64,000 bases of DNA from Rhodanobacter glycinis (GCF_006438785.1 NZ_RCZB01000001.1:1561912-1625911); one strand, 5' to 3'; shown: positions 9,499 to 17,772, counted from the stretch's first letter. Notes: generated by a model from the letters alone, not told the origin. A program made the numbers and translations.

Positions 9499-10254
9499 AT
9501 GCACGCTGCTCCTGCCATCGAAGCGACACCCGTGCCTGCCCTGCAGGCCGAAAGTATCAGCAAGGCGTTCGTCTCCGGCCACCAGCGCACGCAGGTGCTG
9601 GACGGCCTCTCGTTGAGCATCGACGCCGGCGAACTGACCCTGATCTCCGGTCCCTCCGGCTGCGGCAAGAGCACCCTGCTGGCGATCCTGAGCGGTCTGC
9701 AGAAGGTCGACAGCGGTCGCGTGCGCGCGCTCGGCAGCGAGCTTGGACAGCTCGATCTGCGCGCGCTGGAACGTTTCCGTCTGCAGCACACCGGCTTCGT
9801 GTTCCAGGGCTTCAACCTGTTTCCCGCGCTGAGCGCGTTCGAGCAGGTCGAGCTGCCGCTGAACCACATGGGCCTGTCGCGTGACGAAGCCCGCCGCCGC
9901 GCGCAGCGTTCACTGGAGGAAGTCGGCCTGGCGCATCGCATGCGCTTGCGGCCGTCCGAACTGTCCGGTGGCGAGAAGCAGCGGGTGGCCATTGCCCGCG
10001 CACTGGCCAAGGAGCCGGAGTTGCTGTTCGCCGACGAACCCACCAGCGCGCTCGACGCCGCCAATGGCCAGATGATCATCGACATCCTGCACCGGATCGC
10101 CCACACGCACGGCACCACCGTGCTTTGCGTCAGCCATGACCCACGCCTGGTCGTCCACGCCGACCGGGTACTGGCGATGGAAGACGGCCGCATACTCAGT
10201 GACCGGCGCACTCATGCGCCGCTCAGCGACAGCAGCAAGGACCTCACCCCATGA
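9499..10254 (+). CDS. ABC transporter ATP-binding protein, DevA/LolD/MacB type
   Basis: 251 aa. Walker A is GPSGCGKST, the Q loop sits in GFVFQGFNLFP, the signature is LSGGEKQR and Walker B is ELLFADEPTSALD, followed by the switch histidine in CVSHDPR. All are intact. The class is that of LolD/MacB/DevA ATPases that pair with FtsX-like permeases. The ATG at 9499 is preferred because the upstream frame runs through the permease gene. The stop overlaps the adaptor start as ATGA. Confidence 0.92.
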   Translation: MHAAPAIEATPVPALQAESISKAFVSGHQRTQVLDGLSLSIDAGELTLISGPSGCGKSTLLAILSGLQKVDSGRVRALGSELGQLDLRALERFRLQHTGFVFQGFNLFPALSAFEQVELPLNHMGLSRDEARRRAQRSLEEVGLAHRMRLRPSELSGGEKQRVAIARALAKEPELLFADEPTSALDAANGQMIIDILHRIAHTHGTTVLCVSHDPRLVVHADRVLAMEDGRILSDRRTHAPLSDSSKDLTP

Positions 10255-11249
10255 CGCCGCCTGACACGAAACCGCTCGCCATCCATCCATCACGGCGCCC
10301 AGGCGATCTCAACCTGCTCCGGCTCAGCTGCCTGGCGCTGTCGTTGGCGTGGCTGCTCGCCGCCTGTTCCAGGCCGGCCGACGTGCCTGCCGGCGGCGGC
10401 GCAAAATCCGCCGCCTACACCGCCGTGGCACGCGGCCGGATCGACATCGAAGGCGGCCTGCTGGCCTTGTCGATGCCACGCGAAGGCACGCTCGCCACGG
10501 TCGCCGTGCATGAGGGCGATCGCGTCAAGAAAGATCAGCTGCTGGCCGCGCTGGACACCGAGCCGGCCCGGTTGGCAGTTGACGCCGCCCAGGCGCAGCT
10601 GGAGCAGGCGCAGGCACAACTGAAGCTGCTTGGCATCAAGCAGGTCGCGGCGAAACAGCGCGCCGGTCGACTGGTTGCAGCCGTTGCCGCCGGTGCCGGC
10701 GATGGCCAGAGCGCCGACGATGCCCACGAGGCCGCTGCGCAACTGGACGCGGAGCATCAGGCCGCGCAGGCCGCCACCAGCATGGCCAGCCAGAAACTGG
10801 CCGAGGCACGCTACGAATTGAAGCAGCGCAGCCTGCTAGCCCCGTTCGATGCCGAGGTCGTGCATGTCGCGGCCCAACCGGGTGCAAGCGTCTCGTCATC
10901 CTCCGGCGCGTTGTTCACCCTGCTGCCGCAGAAGCCGCGGATCGTCCGCGCCGAACTCAACGAAAGTTTTGTCGGCGTGATCAACCCGGGCATGCACGCT
11001 GAAGTGTCCGCCAGCAACGATGCCGCCAACGCCCGCTGGAGCGCACACGTGCTGCGCATCGGCCAGGTCTACGGCCCGGCGACACTGGAGAACGATCCGC
11101 AGGTGCGCGCCAACGCCCGCACCGTGGAGTGCGTGCTGGCGTTCGACCAGCCCAACTCCGATCAAACCCGGGATCTGCGCATCGGTCAGCGCGTGATGGT
11201 CCGCTTTGGCGCCACGCCTGCGCCCGCTGCAACCGCGTCGAAAGACTGA
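10251..11249 (+). CDS. Periplasmic adaptor (membrane fusion) lipoprotein, HlyD/DevB-like
   Basis: 332 aa. A signal sequence with lipobox LAAC (predicted lipid Cys39) is followed by a biotinyl-lipoyl half motif (EGTLATVAVHEGDRVKKDQLLAALD). Next come a coiled-coil hairpin rich in Ala/Gln (~105-190), the second lipoyl half (LLAPFDAEVVHVAAQPGASVSS) and a beta-barrel domain. The hairpin is short, as in DevB-type adaptors that dock to FtsX-like permeases. It completes the exporter: adaptor, ATPase, permease and outer-membrane duct, all within one coupled run under the local two-component system. The substrate is unknown. Confidence 0.88.
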   Translation: MTPPDTKPLAIHPSRRPGDLNLLRLSCLALSLAWLLAACSRPADVPAGGGAKSAAYTAVARGRIDIEGGLLALSMPREGTLATVAVHEGDRVKKDQLLAALDTEPARLAVDAAQAQLEQAQAQLKLLGIKQVAAKQRAGRLVAAVAAGAGDGQSADDAHEAAAQLDAEHQAAQAATSMASQKLAEARYELKQRSLLAPFDAEVVHVAAQPGASVSSSSGALFTLLPQKPRIVRAELNESFVGVINPGMHAEVSASNDAANARWSAHVLRIGQVYGPATLENDPQVRANARTVECVLAFDQPNSDQTRDLRIGQRVMVRFGATPAPAATASKD

Positions 11250-11332
11250 GGAAACCGCGTTCTGCGACGCTGTGTTTCATCGAGGACGGCAGCCGGTTGT
11301 AAGGTCGTCGCTCAAACCTGCAGGGCGACCGC

Positions 11333-12169
11333 GTGATCCAGCAAACCGATTTCTTCTTCGAGGGTGGCCGCAGCGGCGTATTGCTGATCCACGGCCTCAC
11401 CGGCACGCCGATGGAAATGCGGCTGCTCGGCAAGGGCCTCAACCGTGCCGGATTCACCGTGCACGGCATGCAGCTGGCCGGTCACTGCGGCAACGTCGAG
11501 GATTTGCTCGCCACCGGTTGGCGCGACTGGTACGCCAGTGTCGAAAAAGCCGCCGACGACTTGCTGGGCAAGGTCGACCACCTGTTCGTCGGTGGCCTGT
11601 CGATGGGTGCGTTGCTGGCACTGAAACTGGCTGCGGATCGCCCGCAGCAGGTCGCCGGTGTGGGCGTGTACGGGGCCACCTTCCGCTACGACGGCTGGAG
11701 CATTCCGTGGCTGGCGCGGCTGTCGTTCATGCTGCCGCTGCTGAAACGGCTGGGCATCGGCCGCCAGCGCAGCTTCATGGAGCAACCACCTTACGGTATC
11801 CGCGACGAACGCCTGCGTGCGCAAGTCAGCACGGCGATGCTCGGCGGCGACAGCGCCGCCGCCGGCCTGCCCGGCAACCCGTGGTATTCGCTGGCCGAGA
11901 TGTACGGGCTGGCTGCCGATGTGCGCCGCCAGCTGTCACAGGTGAGTGCACCCTGCCTGGTTGCACACGCCAGCGAAGATGATGTCGCCAGCGTGAAAAA
12001 CGCCAAGCTGGTGATGCGCGGAGTCAGTGCTCCGACCGAGCTGCTGCTGCTTGACGACAGCTATCACATGATCACCATCGACAAGGAACGACGCACCCTG
12101 ATCGAACGATCGGCCGCGTTCTTCGACCGCATCGTCGCCGCCGATAGCGCCCAGCGCATCGCCGCCTGA
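11333..12169 (+). CDS. Alpha/beta hydrolase (carboxylesterase/monoacylglycerol lipase-like)
   Basis: 278 aa. It has an HGLTGTP oxyanion loop (residues 20-26), the nucleophile elbow GLSMG (Ser90), an acid in HASEDD (~215) and a catalytic His in DDSYHMITID (His245). This pattern and length match Est30-type carboxylesterases and bacterial monoglyceride lipases. The start is a GTG. It lies 83 nt after the exporter set and only 2 nt before the two small membrane proteins, so it more likely belongs with the following genes. A role in releasing or trimming an acyl product is an inference from context. Confidence 0.88.
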   Translation: MIQQTDFFFEGGRSGVLLIHGLTGTPMEMRLLGKGLNRAGFTVHGMQLAGHCGNVEDLLATGWRDWYASVEKAADDLLGKVDHLFVGGLSMGALLALKLAADRPQQVAGVGVYGATFRYDGWSIPWLARLSFMLPLLKRLGIGRQRSFMEQPPYGIRDERLRAQVSTAMLGGDSAAAGLPGNPWYSLAEMYGLAADVRRQLSQVSAPCLVAHASEDDVASVKNAKLVMRGVSAPTELLLLDDSYHMITIDKERRTLIERSAAFFDRIVAADSAQRIAA

Positions 12170-12171
12170 GC

Positions 12172-12549
12172 ATGCCGGTGACCGGCTCCCTCTCCGCCCT
12201 GGTTGCCAGCCTGTGGCTGCTCAACATCGTGCTGGACACTGGCGGCCAGCTGGCCTTCAAGGCCGCGGCTGGCGACCCCGCGGCCGGTGACGGGCTGGCG
12301 CGCTGGAGACACATGGCGATGCGTCCGTGGCTATGGCTCGGCGTCGGCTGCTATGTGATCGAGTTCCTGGTGTGGATCGCGTTCCTGTCGCTGATTCCGT
12401 TGTCCGAGGGCGTGCTGCTGGGTTCGATCAATATCGTGGCCATCATGGTCGCCGGGCGTTTCCTGTTCGGTGAAAAGCTGACCCGCCTGCGAGTGGCCGG
12501 CATCATGCTGGTGACGCTTGGCGTGGTGATCGTTGGAGTCGGCAGATGA
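12172..12549 (+). CDS. Small EamA/SMR-like membrane protein, ArnE-like
   Basis: 125 aa, four predicted helices. The last two (SLIPLSEGVLLGSINIVAIMV and LRVAGIMLVTLGVVIVGVG) give the half-EamA signature seen in SMR proteins and in ArnE/ArnF. ArnE and ArnF form a heteromeric flippase for undecaprenyl-phosphate aminoarabinose. Here the gene overlaps a second one of the same kind by ATGA, the usual layout of such two-subunit transporters. The presence of a DegT aminotransferase immediately after strengthens the analogy, but no other arn gene is visible. Confidence 0.75.
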   Translation: MPVTGSLSALVASLWLLNIVLDTGGQLAFKAAAGDPAAGDGLARWRHMAMRPWLWLGVGCYVIEFLVWIAFLSLIPLSEGVLLGSINIVAIMVAGRFLFGEKLTRLRVAGIMLVTLGVVIVGVGR

Positions 12550-12947
12550 AACGCTTTTATCTGATCGGTTTCCTGCTGCTGATGGGTTTCGACACGCTGG
12601 CGCAGATCAGTTTCAAATACGCCGGCACGCAGGCGCTACCGGTGGAAGCGAGCCTGGCGTGGTTGCTGCGCGTGTTCGGCCAGCCGTGGGTCTACGGTGC
12701 AGTGATCGGCTACATCGGCGCGTTCTTCACCTGGATGGCGCTGCTCAAGCATGCACCGATCGGCCCCGCCTTCGCCGCTTCGCATCTGGAAGTGGTATCG
12801 GTGATGCTGCTGTCGGTGTGGCTGTTCGACGAGCACCTCAATACCACCCGCGTGCTCGGCGCCCTCGCGATCATCGCCGGCATCGTCTGCCTGGGGCTCG
12901 CCGAAAGCCGCGAGCACGTGCCCGAGCCGACTCCAGCCGAAGCCTGA
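12546..12947 (+). CDS. Small EamA/SMR-like membrane protein, ArnF-like
   Basis: 133 aa with four helices. Features include the conserved LLLMGFDTLAQISFKYAG opening of the small EamA family and a C-terminal half with HLEVVSVMLLSVWLFDEHL, followed by a final helix and an acidic Pro-rich tail. It is translationally coupled to the preceding gene, so the two are probably subunits of one flippase or exporter. No substrate-specific motif is visible. Confidence 0.75.
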   Translation: MKRFYLIGFLLLMGFDTLAQISFKYAGTQALPVEASLAWLLRVFGQPWVYGAVIGYIGAFFTWMALLKHAPIGPAFAASHLEVVSVMLLSVWLFDEHLNTTRVLGALAIIAGIVCLGLAESREHVPEPTPAEA

Positions 12948-12961
12948 TCACCGGCTAAGCT

Positions 12962-14179
12962 GTGCGCATGCTGCCCCGCCGCCCTCACGAACTGCCGCCC
13001 ACCGCCGGCCTGCCGCTGCGGCTCGCCGATCTGCGTCCCGGTGCGCCAAGCCTGGCCGCCGACATCGCCGCGCAGCTGGGCACGCCACCGCTGCAACTGG
13101 AATGTTCCGGCACGGCGTGCCTGCTGATCGCATTGATCACGCTGAGCGAGTTGCAACCAGCGCGTCGCCGCGTGGTGGTGCCCGCCTTCACCTGCCCGCT
13201 GGTTGCCATCGCCGTGCGACAGGCCGGACTCGAACTGCAATTGTGTGACCTAAAGCCCGGTCACTACGACATGGATCCGGCCGCTTTGCGCGCCGCCTGC
13301 GACGAACGCACGCTAGCGATCATCCCGACCCATCTGGCCGGCCGCGTTGCCGACGTCGACGATGCCGTCGCGGTCGCGCGGAGCGTGGGTGCCTATGTGA
13401 TCGAAGACGCCGCGCAGGCGCTGGGCGCACGCCGTGGCGGCGTCAGCGTGGGACTTGCCGGTGACATCGGTTTCTTCAGCCTTGCTGCCGGCAAGGGTTT
13501 GTCGATCTACGAAGGCGGCCTGCTGCTGGCGAATGATCCGCTGCTGCGCGAGAGCCTCGCGCGCACCGCCGCACGCAGCGTACCGCGCAGCCTCGGCTGG
13601 GAATGGAAACGCAGCCTCCAACTGCTCGGCTACGCCACGCTATATCGTCCCGCGGGATTGGGGCTGGTCTACGGCAACCCTCTGCGCCGCGCACTGCGCC
13701 GAGGCGATCCGGTGGCCGCGGTGGGCGACGATTTTTCGCTGACGATACCGCTGCATCGGGTCGGTCGCTGGCGACAGTCGGTCGGCGTGCATGCCGCGGC
13801 GCGTCTGCCGGCATTTCTCGATCAGCTCGCCGCGCAGGCATCGCGACGCCTGCCGCGGTTGCGCCGGATCGAAGGCATCCAGGTCATGGATGATCCGTCA
13901 GGTGCCCAGGGCACGTGGCCATTCTTCTTGCTTCTGCTGCCGGATCAGGCGCGCCGCGATGCGGCCATGGCGCAACTATGGTCATCCGGACACGGCATCA
14001 GTCGCCTGTTCATCCACGCGCTGCCTGATTACACCTATCTCGCCGACATGGTGCCAGCGCAGGCCGTACCGCATGCGCGCGATTTCGCTGCGCGCAGCCT
14101 GAGCATCGGCAACAGCGCCTGGATGAGCGACGCGGATTTCGAGACCGTCTGCACCGTGCTGGAAAACACGCGGGACTGA
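12962..14179 (+). CDS. DegT/DnrJ/EryC1-type PLP aminotransferase
   Basis: 405 aa. It shows the fold-type I plan of the sugar aminotransferase family: VVVPAFTCPLVAIAV (the P-loop-like phosphate site ~72-86), an EDAAQALGA motif with Asp149 that contacts the pyridine nitrogen, and a FFSLAAGKGLSIYEGG segment with Lys178 as the Schiff-base lysine. The family usually converts keto-sugars to amino-sugars (e.g. ArnB) but also acts on acyl or cyclitol ketones. The start is a GTG at 12962; an in-frame ATG lies at 12968. It follows the flippase pair by 14 nt and reads toward the minus-strand arginase-like gene. Confidence 0.85.
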   Translation: MRMLPRRPHELPPTAGLPLRLADLRPGAPSLAADIAAQLGTPPLQLECSGTACLLIALITLSELQPARRRVVVPAFTCPLVAIAVRQAGLELQLCDLKPGHYDMDPAALRAACDERTLAIIPTHLAGRVADVDDAVAVARSVGAYVIEDAAQALGARRGGVSVGLAGDIGFFSLAAGKGLSIYEGGLLLANDPLLRESLARTAARSVPRSLGWEWKRSLQLLGYATLYRPAGLGLVYGNPLRRALRRGDPVAAVGDDFSLTIPLHRVGRWRQSVGVHAAARLPAFLDQLAAQASRRLPRLRRIEGIQVMDDPSGAQGTWPFFLLLLPDQARRDAAMAQLWSSGHGISRLFIHALPDYTYLADMVPAQAVPHARDFAARSLSIGNSAWMSDADFETVCTVLENTRD

Positions 14180-14181
14180 AA

Positions 14182-15063
14182 TCAGCCGGAACGCGCCGCG
14201 ATCGCCGCCAGCAACTGCAGATTCAACGCATGCTGCTGCGCTTGCCAGTCGGCCAGCTTCGCCGGATCGATCTCGGGCTGCTCGTCCATCGCCGACAGCT
14301 TGCGCTTCCACCAGCTGCGATAGCGGTAATGCGAGACCTCGCCGTTGATGTCGCTGCCGACCAGGCCATTGCGAAGACTGTCGATCAAGGCCAGCGCGTG
14401 AGTGGCCAACAACCGGCCCTGGTCCCAGTTCGTGTGCGCCACTTCCGCCGCAAATGCATCCTTGTCGATCGACAGGTAGGTCGGCATACGCTGCGCGCGT
14501 TGCAGTTCGATGAACGCATCGACCATCGCCGCAGGCGTGTCGAAACCGCGAAACGCGTGCGCCAGGCCAAACCGGCGTGCCCACTCGGTATCCACCCCCA
14601 TGCTCCAGTAAGTCAGCTTCTTCCTCAGCAATGGTGTGAGGTAGTTCTCCCACGCGTGCCCTGCGCCGATGTCGCTCGAAGTGATGCCGAGTACGTGCAC
14701 ATGGCTGACCATCGGCAACATCGCCACGCGACGCACCCATGAACCGCAATGCACGCCAAACGGAAAGCGCATGTTGTCCGGATGGTTGTCGAGCACCACG
14801 ACCTGGAAGGGTGCGGGCGCGGTCAGTCGCGCGATCAGCGGCCAGCTCAGGTGATGGAAGTCGCCGCTGCCGGTGAATACCGTGCCATATCGCGCCGGCA
14901 GCAGTTCGTCCAGCATGCAACGGAATCGCCGCATGGTCGCCAGCGAGCAGCCGAACCGGATCGACTCCTGCCAGTGTTCCAGCGGCAGCACCAGCCGGTC
15001 GGGCAACGCCCCCACCGAATGGTCGATGTCGAGCACGACAGGCCGGTTCACCAGATCACTCAT
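14182..15063 (-). CDS. Arginase-fold (ureohydrolase-like) protein
   Basis: 293 aa, no named family assigned. The metal-ligand plan of the arginase/agmatinase/deacetylase fold can be read: SGDFHH (66-71) in place of GGDHS, DNHPD (92-96) matching DAHxD, HCGSW (~105-109) in place of the following HG, and SIDKD (198-202) matching SxDxD. All six usual Mn(II)-binding positions therefore have suitable residues. Canonical substrate loops are not recognisable, so it may hydrolyse another guanidine, amidine or amide bond. The frame continues upstream inside the next gene; MSDLVNRPVV at 15063 fits and gives an 8-nt overlap with that gene, implying coupling. Confidence 0.68.
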   Translation of the reverse strand: MSDLVNRPVVLDIDHSVGALPDRLVLPLEHWQESIRFGCSLATMRRFRCMLDELLPARYGTVFTGSGDFHHLSWPLIARLTAPAPFQVVVLDNHPDNMRFPFGVHCGSWVRRVAMLPMVSHVHVLGITSSDIGAGHAWENYLTPLLRKKLTYWSMGVDTEWARRFGLAHAFRGFDTPAAMVDAFIELQRAQRMPTYLSIDKDAFAAEVAHTNWDQGRLLATHALALIDSLRNGLVGSDINGEVSHYRYRSWWKRKLSAMDEQPEIDPAKLADWQAQQHALNLQLLAAIAARSG

Positions 15064-16126
15064 CGGTAGCCTCCGTTGCCGCCTGCCACTGACGATCGCT
15101 TTCGAAATGACGGCCGAGCCGGCGCAGCAGCACGCGCAACAGCGGGTTGCGCGCATACACCGCATGTCGGGTGAAGGTCATGCGCGCACCGAGGAAGGAT
15201 TTCACTTCGGGGTCGGTCCAGCCGGCCACGTACTGCGTGAGGCCGCGTCGCCGCGCGTAGTCGAGGTTGTGCATCCAGCTGACAAAGTACAGGTTGTGTT
15301 CGCGCGCCTGCGGATAGGCGAAACCGACGTATTTGTCGATCAGCTTGCCACCATGTTCGTAACACAGGTTCCAGCCGATCATCTGCCCGGCATGGCGATA
15401 GACGAACACCACACCGCCGCTGCCGCCATCGCGCAGTACCTCGCGAAAGAACGCCGCGGTCAACCGGTCGAAATGGATCTCGCTCTGCGCATACACATTG
15501 TCGAAGAGCGCCTGGAAATCCGCCAGCGTGGCCGCGTCGTCGAAACGTGCATCGCCGGCAGGCACCATCTCGATCTCGAGATCGGTGCGCGAGCGCAGCT
15601 TGCGCCGGATGTTCTTCCGCCGGCCGGAGGACAGTCGCGCCAGGTACGCATCGGTCGAGTCGAAATCAATCGACACCCATGCCAGCGCCTGCCCTTCCAG
15701 CAGGACATAACCCGCTCGCTCGCAGGCACTGGCAAACGCGTTTGCGTACGCATTGTCGGCGTCGTCGAGCAAGGGCGAATCCTGCGCGATATCCTTGACG
15801 ACAAGCAGCCTGCATTCACGCCCATAAGCCGCCTTGAGGCCTTGTGCCAGTGCGTCCGGGGGCACGCCCGGGGGCAACGGTGCATATTCGGACACGGTGG
15901 TACCGGCGAAGCGCGTGCGCCAGCGCAGCAGGCGTCCCCACAGGCGGTACAGCGGCAGGCGAGTCACGCGGCGGCGCAGCGCGTCGTCCGCCGTGGTCAG
16001 CAGGTCGAACGGCGCCAGGAAGCTCGGCATCCCCTGCGGCGACAGCTGCACCGTGAAACCAACCGGTGGCTGCGCCATGAAATGCGCGAGCAGTGCATCC
16101 GGTTCCAGTTGCGAAATGAAAGGCAT
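15056..16126 (-). CDS. FemAB/GNAT-like N-acyltransferase
   Basis: About 356 aa (369 if the ATG at 16165 is used). The central part has the basic LSSGRRKNIRRKLRSR motif and a following acidic helix typical of FemAB-like/peptidoglycan-biosynthesis-recognition GNAT proteins. The C-terminal GNAT half has GVVFVYRHAGQMIGWNLCYEHGG and YFVSWMHNLDYARRRGL. Relatives transfer aminoacyl or acyl groups to amines, including some lipid N-acyltransferases. It is divergent from the acyl carrier protein gene (68 nt between starts), which could supply its acyl donor. It overlaps the arginase-like gene. Start choice is uncertain. Confidence 0.72.
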   Translation of the reverse strand: MPFISQLEPDALLAHFMAQPPVGFTVQLSPQGMPSFLAPFDLLTTADDALRRRVTRLPLYRLWGRLLRWRTRFAGTTVSEYAPLPPGVPPDALAQGLKAAYGRECRLLVVKDIAQDSPLLDDADNAYANAFASACERAGYVLLEGQALAWVSIDFDSTDAYLARLSSGRRKNIRRKLRSRTDLEIEMVPAGDARFDDAATLADFQALFDNVYAQSEIHFDRLTAAFFREVLRDGGSGGVVFVYRHAGQMIGWNLCYEHGGKLIDKYVGFAYPQAREHNLYFVSWMHNLDYARRRGLTQYVAGWTDPEVKSFLGARMTFTRHAVYARNPLLRVLLRRLGRHFESDRQWQAATEATDE

Positions 16127-16194
16127 GAGTAAGCTGGCTTGCCTAGACTGATTGGGGCATAACATAGTCGTTTGCAGCCAGGAACCTGATCGCC
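16127..16194. promoter_or_regulatory. Divergent promoter region, acyltransferase / acyl carrier protein
   Basis: 68 nt between two divergent starts. TAACAT at 16160-16165 could be the -10 for the acyl carrier protein gene. TTGCCT at 16139-16144 would be a -35 at a short 15-bp spacing. The compact arrangement means the two arms of the cluster share control DNA. Weak motif evidence. Confidence 0.35.
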
Positions 16195-16467
16195 ATGAAC
16201 GAATCGACCCAGCAGCAAGTGTTCGAGCTTATCGCCAAGCAGGCCAAGATCGAGATCGCCACCATCAAGCCCGAGTCCACCCTGAAGGATCTTGGCATCG
16301 AATCGCTGGAGGCGATCGAGTTGATCTTCGACATCGAGGAACACTTCAACATCAACTTCCCCGACCAGCAAGGCGCCAACTTCGACAGCGACACGGCGAA
16401 GAGCCTGGTCGATGCCGTGCAGAAGGCGCTCGACGACAAGGCCGCTGCCGGCGAAGGATCGAAGTAA
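16195..16467 (+). CDS. Acyl carrier protein
   Basis: 90 aa, acidic, with the four-helix carrier pattern and the phosphopantetheine site DLGIESLE (Ser37). The second helix region (LELIFDIEEHFNINFPD-like) is typical of type II ACPs. It is not the housekeeping acpP, which normally has DSLD and sits with fabD/fabG. This is an accessory ACP directly coupled to its own ketoacyl synthase (TAATG overlap). The C-terminal AAAGEGSK tail is disordered. Confidence 0.9.
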   Translation: MNESTQQQVFELIAKQAKIEIATIKPESTLKDLGIESLEAIELIFDIEEHFNINFPDQQGANFDSDTAKSLVDAVQKALDDKAAAGEGSK

Positions 16468-17699
16468 TGCCGACCGTTTCCATGCGCCGCGTGGTGATCA
16501 CTGGCATGGGCGCGATCAGCCCGCTCGGCATCGGCGCCGAGGCGCTGTGGCAAGGTCTGCGCGAAGGCCGCAGCGGCATCGGCCCGCTGCGCCATCCGGA
16601 TGCCGAGCGCCTGCGCGTGAAAATCGCCGCCCAGGTGCCGGCATATTTCGATCCCGCAGCGAATATCGACGAACGCGTCTTGCCGATGCTCGACCGTACC
16701 TCGGAATTCGCGCTGCATGCGGCAAGTGAGGCGATCACGCAATCCGGGCTGGACTTCGGCCGGAACGAACTCGGCGTGCGCACGGCCGTCGTGGTCGGCA
16801 CCGGCGTCGGCGGCGAAACCACCCAGGACGAACAGAGCAAGCGTCTGTACGGGGAGAATTCCCAACGCGCGCACCCGCTCACCATCGTGCGTCTGATGAC
16901 GAATGCCTCGGCCAGCCAGATCAGCATCGCGTATGGCCTGCGCGGACCCACGTATGCGGTGGCCAGCGCCTGCGCCTCGGCGAACCACGCGATCATCCAG
17001 GCCGCCATGATGATCCGCTACGGCATGGCCGATGCCGCCATCACCGGTGGCACCGAAGCCTGCATCACGTATGGCGCCTTGCGCGCGTGGGAAGCGATGC
17101 GCGTGCTGGCCGACGATACCTGCCGTCCGTTCAGTGTCAATCGGCGCGGCCTGGTGCTCGGCGAGGGCGCCGGCATCTTCGTGCTGGAGTCGATGGAACA
17201 TGCGCAGGCCCGCGGCGCAACGATCCTCGCCGAGCTGGCTGGCAGCGGCATGACCGCCGATGCCACCGACATCGTGATGCCCAGCGCGGACGGTGCGGCC
17301 AGCGCGATGCGCCAGGCGCTCGCCGACGCCGGCCTCACTCCGCAGGATGTCGATTACATCAACGCTCACGGCACCGGCACGCTCGCCAACGATGCCACCG
17401 AGACCAGGGCGATCCGCCTCGCGTTCGGCGCACATGCCGATCGCCTTGCGGTGTCCTCGACCAAGTCGATGCATGGCCATGCGCTGGGTGCGTCCGGCGC
17501 GTTGGAACTGGTGGCAGTGATTGGCGCCTTGCGCGACAGCGTGGTGCCGCCCACGGCGAACCTGGATCAGGCCGATCCGGCCTGCGATCTGGATTACGTA
17601 CCGAATGTCGCCCGCGAGATGCCGGTGCGTGCGGTGCTGAGCAACTCGTTCGCGTTCGGTGGACTCAACGCGGTATTGGCGCTCAAGCGCGCGCCCTAG
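16467..17699 (+). CDS. Beta-ketoacyl-ACP synthase (FabF/KAS II type)
   Basis: 410 aa thiolase-fold condensing enzyme. The active-site Cys169 lies in ASACASANHA, His301 in NAHGTGT and His338 in TKSMHGHALGA with Lys333, so the Cys-His-His triad is complete. It elongates an acyl chain by decarboxylative condensation with malonyl-ACP. It overlaps the stop of the accessory ACP gene, so the two form a dedicated pair. Because it lies in a cluster with an aminotransferase, an N-acyltransferase and a flippase, a specialised lipid role is more likely than bulk fatty acid synthesis. Confidence 0.92.
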   Translation: MPTVSMRRVVITGMGAISPLGIGAEALWQGLREGRSGIGPLRHPDAERLRVKIAAQVPAYFDPAANIDERVLPMLDRTSEFALHAASEAITQSGLDFGRNELGVRTAVVVGTGVGGETTQDEQSKRLYGENSQRAHPLTIVRLMTNASASQISIAYGLRGPTYAVASACASANHAIIQAAMMIRYGMADAAITGGTEACITYGALRAWEAMRVLADDTCRPFSVNRRGLVLGEGAGIFVLESMEHAQARGATILAELAGSGMTADATDIVMPSADGAASAMRQALADAGLTPQDVDYINAHGTGTLANDATETRAIRLAFGAHADRLAVSSTKSMHGHALGASGALELVAVIGALRDSVVPPTANLDQADPACDLDYVPNVAREMPVRAVLSNSFAFGGLNAVLALKRAP

Positions 17700-17738
17700 C
17701 TTCCCTTTCATTTCACGGATTTCACCCTGCAACAAACC

Positions 17739-17772
17739 AAAGAACCCGGCGACAGGTCGCCGGGTTCTTTTT
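17739..17772. terminator. Rho-independent terminator (probably bidirectional)
   Basis: A perfect 15-bp stem (AAAGAACCCGGCGAC with its complement) around a 2-nt centre is followed on the plus strand by a T run. It lies between the converging ketoacyl synthase and the class III aminotransferase and would terminate the plus-strand transcript strongly. On the minus strand the T run is short. Confidence 0.9.

Noticed and set aside
16467..17699. Ketoacyl synthase as part of a xanthomonadin/aryl polyene pigment cluster
   Set aside because: Aryl polyene clusters carry several ketosynthases, dehydratases, ketoreductases and an ammonia-lyase or related enzyme. None of these is present, so a pigment cluster is not supported.
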